Both the position numbers and the translations under genes were made by a program. The notes under the pieces are model-generated. The model did no database searches. It had not been told where the DNA came from and worked only from the letters and a program-made list of their open reading frames with translations. Shown here one piece after another: positions 16,622-24,839 of a DNA stretch of 64,000 nt (the first letter of the stretch is position 1; each line of letters opens with the position of its first letter). The stretch lies in NCBI RefSeq assembly GCF_001457775.1, contig NZ_CYSG01000013.1, positions 1 to 64,000 of the forward strand, given 5' to 3'. This stretch comes from Phaeobacter sp. CECT 5382. Lineage in GTDB: Bacteria > Pseudomonadota > Alphaproteobacteria > Rhodobacterales > Rhodobacteraceae.

Positions 16622-17157
16622 TGCAAGTCACCGTCGATCCGCAGCAGCGAGACCGCGCGACCGCTCATCAGTCGAACAATGTCCAGCACCAGCACCACGG
16701 CATAAAGGGCGATCGAAATCGCCAGCATGTAATAGAATGGCTGGTACGAGATCAGCAGTTGCTGTGTCGTCTCGCCAAACCGTTCGGCGCTGTCGCCCGC
16801 ATGCCAAAGCTGCTGCGCCATGACGACCAGCAGCGCGAGGCCAAGCAGTTTGACGAAGATCATCGACCAGCGGGCAAAACCCTGCGACATGGCGCTTTCC
16901 AATACCTCGATCTCGATATGTGCACCGCTTCGTGCGCCAAACGGAATCGCCAGCGCGACGACCGCAACCAGCGACAGCACCAGTAGATCCTCGGCGCCGA
17001 CGATGGGGTTGTTCAGCGCCTTGCGCATGATCAGCACGTTCCAGACCGAAAACAGTGTCATAAAGGCCAGCGTCAGTCCGCCGCCGATCAATGCGACCCA
17101 GGACAGGACTGCATCCAAAAGCCCGGTCACGCCGGGGGGCCTGTGGTTGAATATCAT
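16618..17157 (-). CDS. dctQ: TRAP transporter small permease (DctQ)
   Basis: This 179-residue protein has four membrane helices and the DctQ conserved segment GARSGAHIEIEVL after helix 2-3. I chose the ATG at 17157, with AGAGGGGAA in front, over the open upstream start at 17190, because the latter adds a non-conserved N terminus. It pairs with DctM and the periplasmic binding protein from the gene just upstream. Confidence 0.9.
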   Translation of the reverse strand: MIFNHRPPGVTGLLDAVLSWVALIGGGLTLAFMTLFSVWNVLIMRKALNNPIVGAEDLLVLSLVAVVALAIPFGARSGAHIEIEVLESAMSQGFARWSMIFVKLLGLALLVVMAQQLWHAGDSAERFGETTQQLLISYQPFYYMLAISIALYAVVLVLDIVRLMSGRAVSLLRIDGDLQ

Positions 17158-17208
17158 TGGATTCCCCTCTCTGAGGTGGCTCGGGGCCATGCGGCCCCGA
17201 CGCCGGTC

Positions 17209-18219
17209 TTAGCGGTTGATGGCGTTGTAAATCGCTTCTGCATTGTCGATGCCGCGATCAGCGTAGTCGGCAAAGATCATCTTCAGGCCTTTGGTCACCG
17301 CTGCGTCCATCTTGGCGCGCTCTTCGGCAGATACCTCGACCAGTTCGTAATTCTTGCCGGTGGTGTCCCGCATCATAGACAGCGACTTTTCGTCCGCCCC
17401 GTCAAAGCCTTCTGCCAGCTTGAAGGACGCCGCTTCGCCAGCCAATTCATCGATGATGGAACGGTGTTCGTCGCTCAACCCTTCGTAGCGTTCGCGGTTC
17501 ATCACGACAAAAATAACGGCGTGTTGCACCGGGACGTTGGTCACGAAATGCGAGGCGACATCCCAGAAATTCCACGGCGGCGTCATGTTGTTGTAGGTGG
17601 AATAGGCCCCGTCAACAGTGCCGGTTGACAGGCCGGTATACATCTCTGTCACCGGCATTTGTACCGGCACGCCCCCCATTGCCTCGATGATCGGAGTGGT
17701 CAGCGCGGCATAGGGGACCACTTTGGCCCCTTGCAGACCGTCCATGGTCGACACGTCACGGGTGGCGGCAATTCCGATTCCGGCGGCGGTGGTCAGGGCG
17801 ATCACCTTTACGTCTTCGTATTCGTCTGCAAGGTGTTCATCGAAAACGGCCAGCAGCCGTTCCGTCGCCTCGTGCGAGGTTTCGGCCTTGCCCGGCGGGA
17901 TCATCAACATGGTCTTGGGGAAAAGCGCTGGCGTATAGGCCGAGACGCCGAATGTTATGTCAGCCACGCCTTCGACGGCACGCTTGTATTGCTGAACAGG
18001 ACCGGCACCCAGTTGACCCGCTGGGTATAGCTTCATTGTCAGATCTCCGCCCGAGCGTTTCTCAAGTTCCTCCCCGAACCATTTGAACATTACCGTGTTC
18101 GAATGGTGCTGCGGTGGCACAAAGGTCGCAACAGATAGCTCCTCTGCGCTGGCGGTTTGTGTAGAAATGGCAAGCCCGGCAGCAAGTGCCAAGGCGGAAG
18201 TAAAGCGTGCAAAAGTCAT
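17209..18219 (-). CDS. dctP: TRAP transporter periplasmic substrate-binding protein (DctP)
   Basis: This 336-residue protein starts with a signal peptide (ATG at 18219 after GGGAGGA; cleavage near TASA-EEL). The mature part matches the DctP family (TAXI/TRAP type with the QLGAGPVQQYK and PYAALTTPIIEAM regions). It is the first gene of the minus-strand run and lies next to three copies of a palindrome that should bind the divergent GntR regulator. This makes the whole transport and oxidation run substrate-inducible. The ligand is not identifiable by eye. Confidence 0.9.
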   Translation of the reverse strand: MTFARFTSALALAAGLAISTQTASAEELSVATFVPPQHHSNTVMFKWFGEELEKRSGGDLTMKLYPAGQLGAGPVQQYKRAVEGVADITFGVSAYTPALFPKTMLMIPPGKAETSHEATERLLAVFDEHLADEYEDVKVIALTTAAGIGIAATRDVSTMDGLQGAKVVPYAALTTPIIEAMGGVPVQMPVTEMYTGLSTGTVDGAYSTYNNMTPPWNFWDVASHFVTNVPVQHAVIFVVMNRERYEGLSDEHRSIIDELAGEAASFKLAEGFDGADEKSLSMMRDTTGKNYELVEVSAEERAKMDAAVTKGLKMIFADYADRGIDNAEAIYNAINR

Positions 18220-18258
18220 AGTGTCCTCCCTTGATGGATTTACGATGCGACGGTGCAT

Positions 18259-18270
18259 TTGGGATCCCAA
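18259..18270. promoter_or_regulatory. GntR operator copy 1, TTGGGATCCCAA
   Basis: Perfect 12-base palindrome 40 bases upstream of the dctP start. Identical copies lie at 18333-18344 and 18396-18407. It is probably the binding site of the divergent FadR-type regulator. Confidence 0.75.
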
Positions 18271-18332
18271 CCTCGAAACAGCACCACCCACCGCGACCGA
18301 TTCTCGTCGTGTCATCGGTAGGAAACACTCTT

Positions 18333-18344
18333 TTGGGATCCCAA
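18333..18344. promoter_or_regulatory. GntR operator copy 2, TTGGGATCCCAA
   Basis: Same palindrome, extended here to TTTGGGATCCCAAA (18332-18345). It is 74 bases from copy 1 and 63 from copy 3. A degenerate relative, TTGGATCTCAA, lies at 18366-18376. Confidence 0.75.
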
Positions 18345-18395
18345 ATCAAGCAAATTCTGCAATTTTTTGGATCTCAATACTATAACGCCTTGACT

Positions 18396-18407
18396 TTGGG
18401 ATCCCAA
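18396..18407. promoter_or_regulatory. GntR operator copy 3, TTGGGATCCCAA
   Basis: Third exact copy, 18 bases before the regulator's ATG. Its position would let the regulator block its own transcription. Confidence 0.75.
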
Positions 18408-18424
18408 GTGGAGTGAATGCGTTC

Positions 18425-19168
18425 ATGGATTCAATTGATACAGAACTCGCCGCGCGCATTCGGAACGACATCATCACCGGCACCTATGCCGAGGACGAAC
18501 GCCTGTCCGAGGCGCAGCTTTGCAAAACACACAACGTCTCACGCACGCCAGTGCGGCTGGCCCTGCGTCTGCTTGAGCGCGAGGGCCTTATCCGAAGGAA
18601 CGAAGGACGCGGGTATATCGTTCATAGTCCGAGCGTTGACGACATTCTTCAGGCCGTACAGGTTCGGGGACACCTCGAAAGCCTTGCAGCACGCCTGATG
18701 GCACAGGCGTCCGATCGTGCCGATCACCTGCCCGACATGGCCCAGGCCATCGAAACAATCGACGCGCTGATCGAGACTGGCAGCGTCAATGACGAGATGA
18801 TCCGCAAGATGCAGGCGGCAAACCGTCAGTTCCACAGCACCATATTGAAAGCCTGCGGCAACAACTACGTCGGCTACACGTGCGAACAGATCAGTCATCT
18901 GCCCATGCTGGCAGTCGGCTCGATGGTCTTCGACCGCGCGGTGTTCGAGACCCCTGAACAGCTCGAACGTGGGTTGTTTCGCCTGCGGTTGGGCAACGCT
19001 CAACACAAGGTACTCTATGAGGCCATTGAGAAGGGTGATGCGGTGCGTGCCGAAGGAATGATGCGAGAACATTCGCATACCATGATCGAGTACATCCGAA
19101 TTTTCGAAAAGCGCGACGCAAATCTGACCGTCGCCGATCTGATCGCCTTTTCCGGGGGCGCGCACTGA
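18425..19168 (+). CDS. GntR-family regulator, FCD (FadR) subfamily
   Basis: This 247-residue regulator has the GntR winged helix (LSEAQLCKTHNVSRTPVRLAL, then EGLIRRNEGRGYIVHS) and an FCD effector domain. The start at 18425 has GGAG at 18410-18413; a GTG at 18413 is also in frame. FCD members usually bind carboxylic acids. Three exact palindromes between it and dctP suggest that it represses itself and the transporter run. It is followed closely by the second tandem-OsmC gene. Confidence 0.9.
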   Translation: MDSIDTELAARIRNDIITGTYAEDERLSEAQLCKTHNVSRTPVRLALRLLEREGLIRRNEGRGYIVHSPSVDDILQAVQVRGHLESLAARLMAQASDRADHLPDMAQAIETIDALIETGSVNDEMIRKMQAANRQFHSTILKACGNNYVGYTCEQISHLPMLAVGSMVFDRAVFETPEQLERGLFRLRLGNAQHKVLYEAIEKGDAVRAEGMMREHSHTMIEYIRIFEKRDANLTVADLIAFSGGAH

Positions 19169-19204
19169 TCGCCCCGTCATCATCATCCACAAGGAGGACA
19201 CCCC

Positions 19205-20407
19205 ATGCCACAGGGGCCAAATATTCTTGCCGAAAGCGGTAAGCCGCTTTTCTTCGAATTGCTCAACGCCGCGGACGTGGGCATCGTCCCGCCCGAGACC
19301 CGCATGGGGGACAGCCTGCGCACATGGGTGCGGTCCCTGTCGGTCTTCCAAAAAGAGGCACTGGTGGCGTCGTCCAGAACCGGCAAGGTCTGGCGGCTGG
19401 CATCTGATGAAGGCCCGTATCTGGACGGGCACGATGAAGCGCCTTGCCCATTGGCCTTCCTCAGCGCCGGGATGGTCGCCAGCTACATGAACGAGATCAC
19501 CGCGCTGGCGAAGCAGCAGGGCGTTACGATCCGCAAGCTGAAGCTGACGCAAGACAATTATTACACCATGTCGGGTTCCATGCCGAAACGCACCATGGTG
19601 GGCGGCGCGCTGCCTGTGGAACTGCTGGTCGAGATCGATTGCGATCTGGACGATGCGGCTCTGAACCAGTTTCTCATGAATGCAGTCCACGCCTCACCGT
19701 TGAACGGATTGATGCGGGGGCACCTTGAAAGCCTTTTCTCCCTGTCCAAAAACGGGGTCGAACTGGAACCGGACAAAGCGCTACGCATCAAAGGGCCGGT
19801 GTACCCCGATCCCGGCGATCATTTTTCAAAAGCGCGCCCCGTTTCGGACCCCGCGATTGAGCGACTGTCCTGGCCCGAAGGGATCACTCCCAAAAAGCCA
19901 GTCACCGGCGGAACAGCGACCGCGGGATCATCATTGGCAAACGAGCAGAACAGGACGCTGAACATCGGCGCGACATGTACCCTGCGTGAGGACGGAATGA
20001 AGGAGATCGTCCAACTGCAGTATTCTCCACATGGGACTTCGTTCAATTTCATCTCGGAAGAGGCGCCGGAAAACGGAGGGCAAGGCCGCGCGCCGGATGC
20101 CAACACCTATATCAGCGCCGGGATCGGATTTTGCTTCATGACGCAGTTCGGGCGGTTCGTGAAGATGCTCAATCTTGATCTGAATGATTACCGGATTGTT
20201 CAAGACAGTCATTTTTCCCTCGGGGGAGCCTCGGGCGGAACCGGCGAGGCCGGTAAGGCGGATCCGCTTGAAACCCATGTCTACCTAGAGACAGGTGAGA
20301 GCGACGATGTCGCGCGCGAAATGCTGGATATATCGGAGCAAACCTGTTTCCTGCATGCTTTTTGCAAGACAGATCTGAAGACAAAACTGAAAGTCCAGCG
20401 CGTCTGA
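19205..20407 (+). CDS. cytosolic protein with two OsmC-like domains
   Basis: This 400-residue protein has no signal peptide. Two OsmC-like units can be traced, about 45-200 and 250-400. The second retains both reactive cysteines, C310 (GFCFMTQ) and C381 (EQTCFLHAFCK). The first has a Cys in CPLAFLSAGM (C81) but no second one. Its second half is clearly related to the exported protein at 4896 (both read L-D-L/I-x-D-Y-R after the C-F/L-M-T-Q motif). It follows the GntR gene by 36 bases with AAGGAGG in front, so it is probably part of the regulated catabolic set. A thiol peroxidase or thioester/hydrolase role are both possible. Confidence 0.75.
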   Translation: MPQGPNILAESGKPLFFELLNAADVGIVPPETRMGDSLRTWVRSLSVFQKEALVASSRTGKVWRLASDEGPYLDGHDEAPCPLAFLSAGMVASYMNEITALAKQQGVTIRKLKLTQDNYYTMSGSMPKRTMVGGALPVELLVEIDCDLDDAALNQFLMNAVHASPLNGLMRGHLESLFSLSKNGVELEPDKALRIKGPVYPDPGDHFSKARPVSDPAIERLSWPEGITPKKPVTGGTATAGSSLANEQNRTLNIGATCTLREDGMKEIVQLQYSPHGTSFNFISEEAPENGGQGRAPDANTYISAGIGFCFMTQFGRFVKMLNLDLNDYRIVQDSHFSLGGASGGTGEAGKADPLETHVYLETGESDDVAREMLDISEQTCFLHAFCKTDLKTKLKVQRV

Positions 20408-20449
20408 ATAATCACGGGCGGCCCACGAGGGTCGCCCGGTCACTTTCGG

Positions 20450-21058
20450 TCACGTCGGTTGCACAGGCTTTGGGCGCAGGTACCAATACCAGACGCGGTA
20501 GGCCTCCAGCAGCCCGAGCGGGACAAAATGAACAAGCGCCGGGCCAAGCCCACCCCAGTCATGCAGTGCCGCCCAGTGCAGCAGCGTCAGAACCGCCGCG
20601 GCATAGGTCATGCGTTGAAGTGTCTTCCAGTTGCGGCCCATCTTCCGCACGAAGTAGTCCGACGAAGTGATAGCCAGCGGCACAAAGATCAGGAAGGCGA
20701 CCCAACCGGTCCAGATGTAGAGTTTCGGCAGGTCCGCCATGACCTTCTGCACCGTGCCCAGGTCGATCAGGTACAACACCGTATGCGCCAGCGCGTAAAA
20801 GAAGGCGGCAACGCCAAAATAGCGGCGGTTCTTTTTCAGCCAACGCGGCCCACGCCAACCCCTGAAAACCAGCGCCAGTGGTGACGCCAGCATGGCAATG
20901 ATCATGAACCGCGCGCCGAATTCACCGGTGGGATGCAGAGCAGCGTGAATGGCATCTGCATCGGTAGCGTTGTGAATGCCTGCAAAGACTCCAATGCCGG
21001 GCAGCGCCAATAGCGCCCACAGCCAATAGGGAGAGAGTCGTGGCAACATGTCGGTCAC
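20450..21058 (-). CDS. MsrQ-like ferric reductase-type membrane protein
   Basis: This 202-residue protein has six predicted membrane segments and the layout of the MsrQ/YedZ heme subunit. Conserved His residues are in FFYALAHTVLYL and in LTLLHWAALH, and the LPKLYIWTGWVAFL segment fits the family. MsrQ passes electrons to periplasmic MsrP, which repairs oxidised methionine, but no msrP is in the window. It ends a minus-strand run of exported SnoaL-like proteins and an NmrA-like reductase, so it may serve a different partner. Confidence 0.7.
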   Translation of the reverse strand: MTDMLPRLSPYWLWALLALPGIGVFAGIHNATDADAIHAALHPTGEFGARFMIIAMLASPLALVFRGWRGPRWLKKNRRYFGVAAFFYALAHTVLYLIDLGTVQKVMADLPKLYIWTGWVAFLIFVPLAITSSDYFVRKMGRNWKTLQRMTYAAAVLTLLHWAALHDWGGLGPALVHFVPLGLLEAYRVWYWYLRPKPVQPT

Positions 21059-21132
21059 CTTTCGTAACGTTTACAGCAAAGAGATCCGGGTAGTTAGTTG
21101 TTGTACGCCGAGACGCAGTCTTTCCGTCGCGA

Positions 21133-21978
21133 TCAGGCACCAAGCGACGTGAAATAATCCTCCCAGGATTGATGCGGGCGTCCGACAACTGTCTCGAAAT
21201 CACCGGGACGGTCATAGACACCTTGCCGGATGCCTTCATAGATCCCACCGATGATCGGGCCGAGGAAGTCACCAAGCTCGGCGCTGCGGTCGGCGACGAA
21301 GGCTTCGGGCGTCATTTCGCGGTAGTTCAGGTCGGTGCCGAAGGTCTGGTTCATGTATGCGACCAGTTCTGACTGAGTGATCGACGTACCATTCAGATCA
21401 AACGTTCTTCCGTTCAGGTCGTCACGCGTCAGCAGGGTGGCATAGGCATGGGCCAGCTCCGACCTTGTGGTGTAGCCGCATTTGCCGTTACCGGCGCTAT
21501 TGGCGATCTCGCCGCGTGCCTTATAGCTGTCGATATATTCGATATCGGGTTCGATATAGATGCCGTTGCGCCCGATGGCCCAGTCAAGACCGCTGGCCTT
21601 GATATCCTCTTCGGTCTGGCGATTGCTCTGCACCACGGGGGAAAAGCCTGTGCCCTCCTCGGGGCCGATGATGCTGGTATAGACCAGTTTTTGCACCCCC
21701 GCCGCACGGGCAGCATTGATCACGTTACGGTGCTGCTGGATGCGATCCTCGGGCGCCGCCATGCCGGAGACGATCAGCAGTGCGTCGACCCCGGCCAGCG
21801 AGGTCTGCAACTGCTCCGGTTGGTCATAATCGCCCGGGCGCACCTCGATGCCAAGGTCGGTGACCTTGCTGGGCCTGCGGGCCAGCCCGATGACGGGCGT
21901 GCCGTCCGGCAGGGCGATGAGTTTTTTGGCGATTGCGCGGCCAAGATGGCCCGAGACGGCGGTGACGGCATAGGTCAT
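21133..21978 (-). CDS. NmrA-type NAD(P)H-binding reductase
   Basis: This 281-residue Rossmann protein is an atypical SDR of the NmrA/QorB kind. The nucleotide loop reads AVSGHLGRAIAKKL (VTAVSGHLG at the start), and the family motif VYTSIIGPEEG follows in the middle. The ATG at 21978 is preceded by AAAGGA. QorB-type members reduce quinones with NADPH; NmrA members sense the NADP ratio. It lies third or fourth in the run driven from near 23834 and may detoxify quinones or electrophiles. Confidence 0.8.
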   Translation of the reverse strand: MTYAVTAVSGHLGRAIAKKLIALPDGTPVIGLARRPSKVTDLGIEVRPGDYDQPEQLQTSLAGVDALLIVSGMAAPEDRIQQHRNVINAARAAGVQKLVYTSIIGPEEGTGFSPVVQSNRQTEEDIKASGLDWAIGRNGIYIEPDIEYIDSYKARGEIANSAGNGKCGYTTRSELAHAYATLLTRDDLNGRTFDLNGTSITQSELVAYMNQTFGTDLNYREMTPEAFVADRSAELGDFLGPIIGGIYEGIRQGVYDRPGDFETVVGRPHQSWEDYFTSLGA

Positions 21979-22049
21979 GGTCTGTCCTTTATCTGAAATG
22001 CGGGTGGACGGAGCCGCGGGATAGCGCGGCTCCGCCAAGGGTGGGCAGG

Positions 22050-22541
22050 TCAGCCGTGGTAGGCTTGGCTGACGGCAAAGCTGTCCTCGAACCAATGCCA
22101 CAGGATCACCTTGCCATCTTTGACCTTGGCGCGCAGGGCAAAGGTGAATGGGCCGGTTTCCTTTCCGGAATGCGGGGTGATGCCGTTCATCTTGCCGAAG
22201 ACGGCGACCGTATCGCCCGAGCCAAATGCATCGGTATTTTCCCATGCGGTGGTCTGGAAATTCTCGGAGAACGTGCCGAGAAAGGCGAAGACGTTTTCCT
22301 TGCCTTCCGCGCCGCCGATCCACGGCAGGGTGGCGTCGCCTTCGTTGTGCCAGACCATGTCATCGGCCATCAGCCTGCCCATGGTCTCCATGTCACCCGA
22401 TCCCATCGCGCCCATGAAGGCCATGACGGTGTCAAAGCTGGCTTTTGTCTGTTCGTCCATTGTCTGTGCTCCTGCATGTTGTCCAACGATGATCGCGAGC
22501 GTCGCGCCCAGCGAGGTTTTCAGTAGGGTTCTGCGGTTCAT
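22050..22541 (-). CDS. Tat-exported SnoaL-like (NTF2-fold) protein
   Basis: This 163-residue protein begins with a twin-arginine leader (MNRRTLLKTSLGATLAI, cleavage near AGA-Q) and then one SnoaL/NTF2-fold domain with the MADDMVWHNEGDATLPWIGG and WHWFEDSF parts. The start at 22541 is chosen because it opens the Tat leader. Such folds often are hydrolases, isomerases or binding proteins; no catalytic set can be claimed. It is exported folded, as would be the case if it carried a cofactor or bound a partner. It lies in the DUF2218-SnoaL-NmrA-MsrQ run. Confidence 0.75.
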   Translation of the reverse strand: MNRRTLLKTSLGATLAIIVGQHAGAQTMDEQTKASFDTVMAFMGAMGSGDMETMGRLMADDMVWHNEGDATLPWIGGAEGKENVFAFLGTFSENFQTTAWENTDAFGSGDTVAVFGKMNGITPHSGKETGPFTFALRAKVKDGKVILWHWFEDSFAVSQAYHG

Positions 22542-22590
22542 GTCTTGCTCCGTGCTGGCACCCAGAACTGGCCCGGGTGCCGGGTTGCGA

Positions 22591-23433
22591 TCAGAATTTG
22601 CCGGCTTCGTTATGCGGGGCATCGGGGGTGGGCATCGGCGCGATGACGTCCCAATGCTCGACGATCAGCCCGTCTTCGAGACGGAAGAGGTCGTAGAAGG
22701 CGGTCGGCTCACCCCCCAAAGCCCCTTCGGACAGGGTCAGCACAAAGTTTCCCTCGCCGATCACCTGGTGGATCTCGGTGTAATCCATGGTAATGCCTTG
22801 GCTGGCCATCTCGGCCATGAAGGCGCCGAAGCCTTCCAAACCGTCGGCCACCATCGGGTTATGCTGCGCGTAGTTGGCGGGGTTGATGTATTTGGTGTAA
22901 TCGAGCTGTTCGTGCTCGATCAGCGCCTTGGTGATGAACTCTTCGACCTTGGCCTTGTTCGCCTCGGTCTTGTCCAGGTCGGAAATCGCGGTCGCGCCGT
23001 CGATCTGGGTGCGGCCTGAGGGGTTCGCGGGCTGCTCGGGGATCAGGTTGTCCCAGTGCTCGGCGATCTTGCCGTCCTCGACGCGGAACACGTCGAACGC
23101 GATCATCGGCGTTTCGCCAAAGCCCTCATAGCGGGCATGCACGGCGACGAGGTTATCATCCGCGATGACGCGCACATACTCGGCCTTGAAGCTGTCATTA
23201 CCGGCGAGAAAGCCGATGACGCCTTTCTGCGCCGCGATGCCGTTGGCGAACAACTCGTTGTGCTGGATGATATCCTCGGCGAAATACTGATCGACCGCCG
23301 ACACGTCGCCCGCCAGCAGAGTGTTTTCCAGTGCTTCGAGAACGAAGGCTTTGGTGTCTGCACTGTCGGCTTGCGCCGCAAATGGCAGGGTCGCGACGAT
23401 TGCCGCCGATGCAAAGAGTTGGGTGAGTTTCAT
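22591..23433 (-). CDS. exported double SnoaL-like protein
   Basis: This 280-residue protein has a signal peptide (1-22, ending AQA before DSAD) and two SnoaL-like domains, about 27-140 and 160-280. The two share DxxxxYIxxxxxQHN-type and RxEDGxIxEHWDxIxP motifs (IIQHNELFANG and YAQHNPMVADG; KIAEHWDNLIP and LIVEHWDVIAP). It is a tandem duplicate like the OsmC proteins elsewhere in the island. Its substrate in the periplasm is unknown. It lies between DUF2218 and the Tat-exported SnoaL gene. Confidence 0.8.
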   Translation of the reverse strand: MKLTQLFASAAIVATLPFAAQADSADTKAFVLEALENTLLAGDVSAVDQYFAEDIIQHNELFANGIAAQKGVIGFLAGNDSFKAEYVRVIADDNLVAVHARYEGFGETPMIAFDVFRVEDGKIAEHWDNLIPEQPANPSGRTQIDGATAISDLDKTEANKAKVEEFITKALIEHEQLDYTKYINPANYAQHNPMVADGLEGFGAFMAEMASQGITMDYTEIHQVIGEGNFVLTLSEGALGGEPTAFYDLFRLEDGLIVEHWDVIAPMPTPDAPHNEAGKF

Positions 23434-23537
23434 TGTGGTCTCCTCGGGTGTGTTCTGGACATGCCCTCTCTGGTCGCGCTCCGGGATGGGGCGCGTTCGG
23501 ACATGTCCTGGGGTGAAAGGGTGTTAGCGGGCGGTCC

Positions 23538-23834
23538 TCAGGCCTTGGCGCCCTCGGTGAAGGTCCATGTCAGCTCGGGATTTTCGCGAAAGGCAAAGCG
23601 GTCGAGGTGGCTGGAAATGACGTCGATGATCCTGTCCAGCGTGGGACGGTCGCTGGCCGTGGCGGTCAGGCCCAGCCCCGTGGCATCCGCGCGCAGTTCG
23701 CACCGGCCGAAGGGCAGTTCGATGCGGCCTGCGCCGGGCTCCTGGGTGACCGGAACCTTGTGGCCGAAATGCTTGCAGAGGGTGCCCAGATAGCGTGGGG
23801 CGTTTTCGGTGGTGAAGAATGTGCTGGCCTTCAT
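23538..23834 (-). CDS. DUF2218 protein, second copy
   Basis: This 98-residue DUF2218 protein matches the one at 6247 in its key segments (YLGTLCKHFGHKVP, RIELPFGRCEL, HLDRFAFRENPELTW). The ATG at 23834 follows AAGGAA; an upstream frame to 23864 is not supported. It heads the minus-strand run toward the exported SnoaL-like genes and is 96 bases from a divergent LysR gene. The same arrangement at 6.2-7.5 kb makes this a repeated module. Confidence 0.82.
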   Translation of the reverse strand: MKASTFFTTENAPRYLGTLCKHFGHKVPVTQEPGAGRIELPFGRCELRADATGLGLTATASDRPTLDRIIDVISSHLDRFAFRENPELTWTFTEGAKA

Positions 23835-23930
23835 GGTGTCGTTCCTTCGTGTTGCAAAATACATCTATCCCCGCCGCATTGATCCGGGTATCCACCCTTT
23901 GCGGAAGTCATAATTCGGGCAGGCGGAACA

Positions 23931-24839
23931 ATGATCGAGCATCTGCGCCACATGGCGATCTTTGCGCGGGTCGTCGACGAGGGGTCGTTCCGGGCGGCGG
24001 CCAAGGCCATCGGTCTGGCCCCGTCGCGTGTGAGCGAGACCCTGTCAGAGCTTGAGGCGTTCCTTGGCGTGACGCTGCTGTATCGAACGACACGCAAGAT
24101 CGCACTGACCAACGAAGGGCGCATGTTTTATGCCCGCGTGGCGGAGATGCTGCGCAGCGCCGAAAACGGCTTGAACGAACTCAACGCCCTGTCGCTGGAA
24201 CCGGTGGGCGCGCTGCGCGTGTCGATGCCGGCCTTCATGTCCTCATCTTCGCTGGCCACGGCCATGGCCGAATTCGTCCGGCGGCACCCGCAGGTCGCGC
24301 TTTCGGTCTGTTTCACCGACGGGCGCACGGATCTGCTGGAGGATGGGTATGACGTGAACATCCGGGCCGGGTGGCTGGACGACAGTTCGATGATGTCGCG
24401 CAAGCTGGGCGAAAGCCCCCGGGCGCTGGTGGTGGGGGCAGACTACGCCGCGACGCGCCCGCGACCCGCGCATCCGTCACGGATGGAGGATTGGGACTGG
24501 ATCCGCTACCGGCATCGCTCCGAATACACCAAAATGGTTGGCCCTGACGGTACGGAGGTAAAAATCCTCGGTCAGACCCGTCTGGAGGTCGACAGCGTCG
24601 ACGCGCTCTATCACTTCACCTGTCAGAATCTCGGCGCGACGGTCCTGCCCGAACACCTCGCCGCCCGGGGCGAGGCCGCGGGCGAACTGGTGCGCCTGTT
24701 CCCGGACTGGCGGTTGCTCCCGCTGGGCATCTTCGCCGTCTGGCCGGACACCTCCCGCCGCGAGAGCCTGACGCTGTTGTTTGTGCGCTTTGTCGCGGAA
24801 TGGCAGGTAGGCATGGTGCCCCAATCAACGGGCAATTGA
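23931..24839 (+). CDS. LysR-family transcription regulator
   Basis: This 302-residue CrgA-type LysR regulator starts MIEHLRHMAIFARVVDEGSF, similar in layout to the regulator at 6645 (MIDQIRAMAIFAKVAETGSF). The helix-turn-helix lies at about 18-40 (AAKAIGLAPSRVSETLSELE). It is divergent from the DUF2218 run and probably controls it. The close match of the first 60 residues between the two regulators supports descent of both modules from one ancestor. Confidence 0.87.
   Translation: MIEHLRHMAIFARVVDEGSFRAAAKAIGLAPSRVSETLSELEAFLGVTLLYRTTRKIALTNEGRMFYARVAEMLRSAENGLNELNALSLEPVGALRVSMPAFMSSSSLATAMAEFVRRHPQVALSVCFTDGRTDLLEDGYDVNIRAGWLDDSSMMSRKLGESPRALVVGADYAATRPRPAHPSRMEDWDWIRYRHRSEYTKMVGPDGTEVKILGQTRLEVDSVDALYHFTCQNLGATVLPEHLAARGEAAGELVRLFPDWRLLPLGIFAVWPDTSRRESLTLLFVRFVAEWQVGMVPQSTGN

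Noticed and set aside
18539-19690. 383-residue minus-strand open frame
   Set aside because: Mirror of the GntR and OsmC genes; no homology features, and the real genes have starts, operators and domains.
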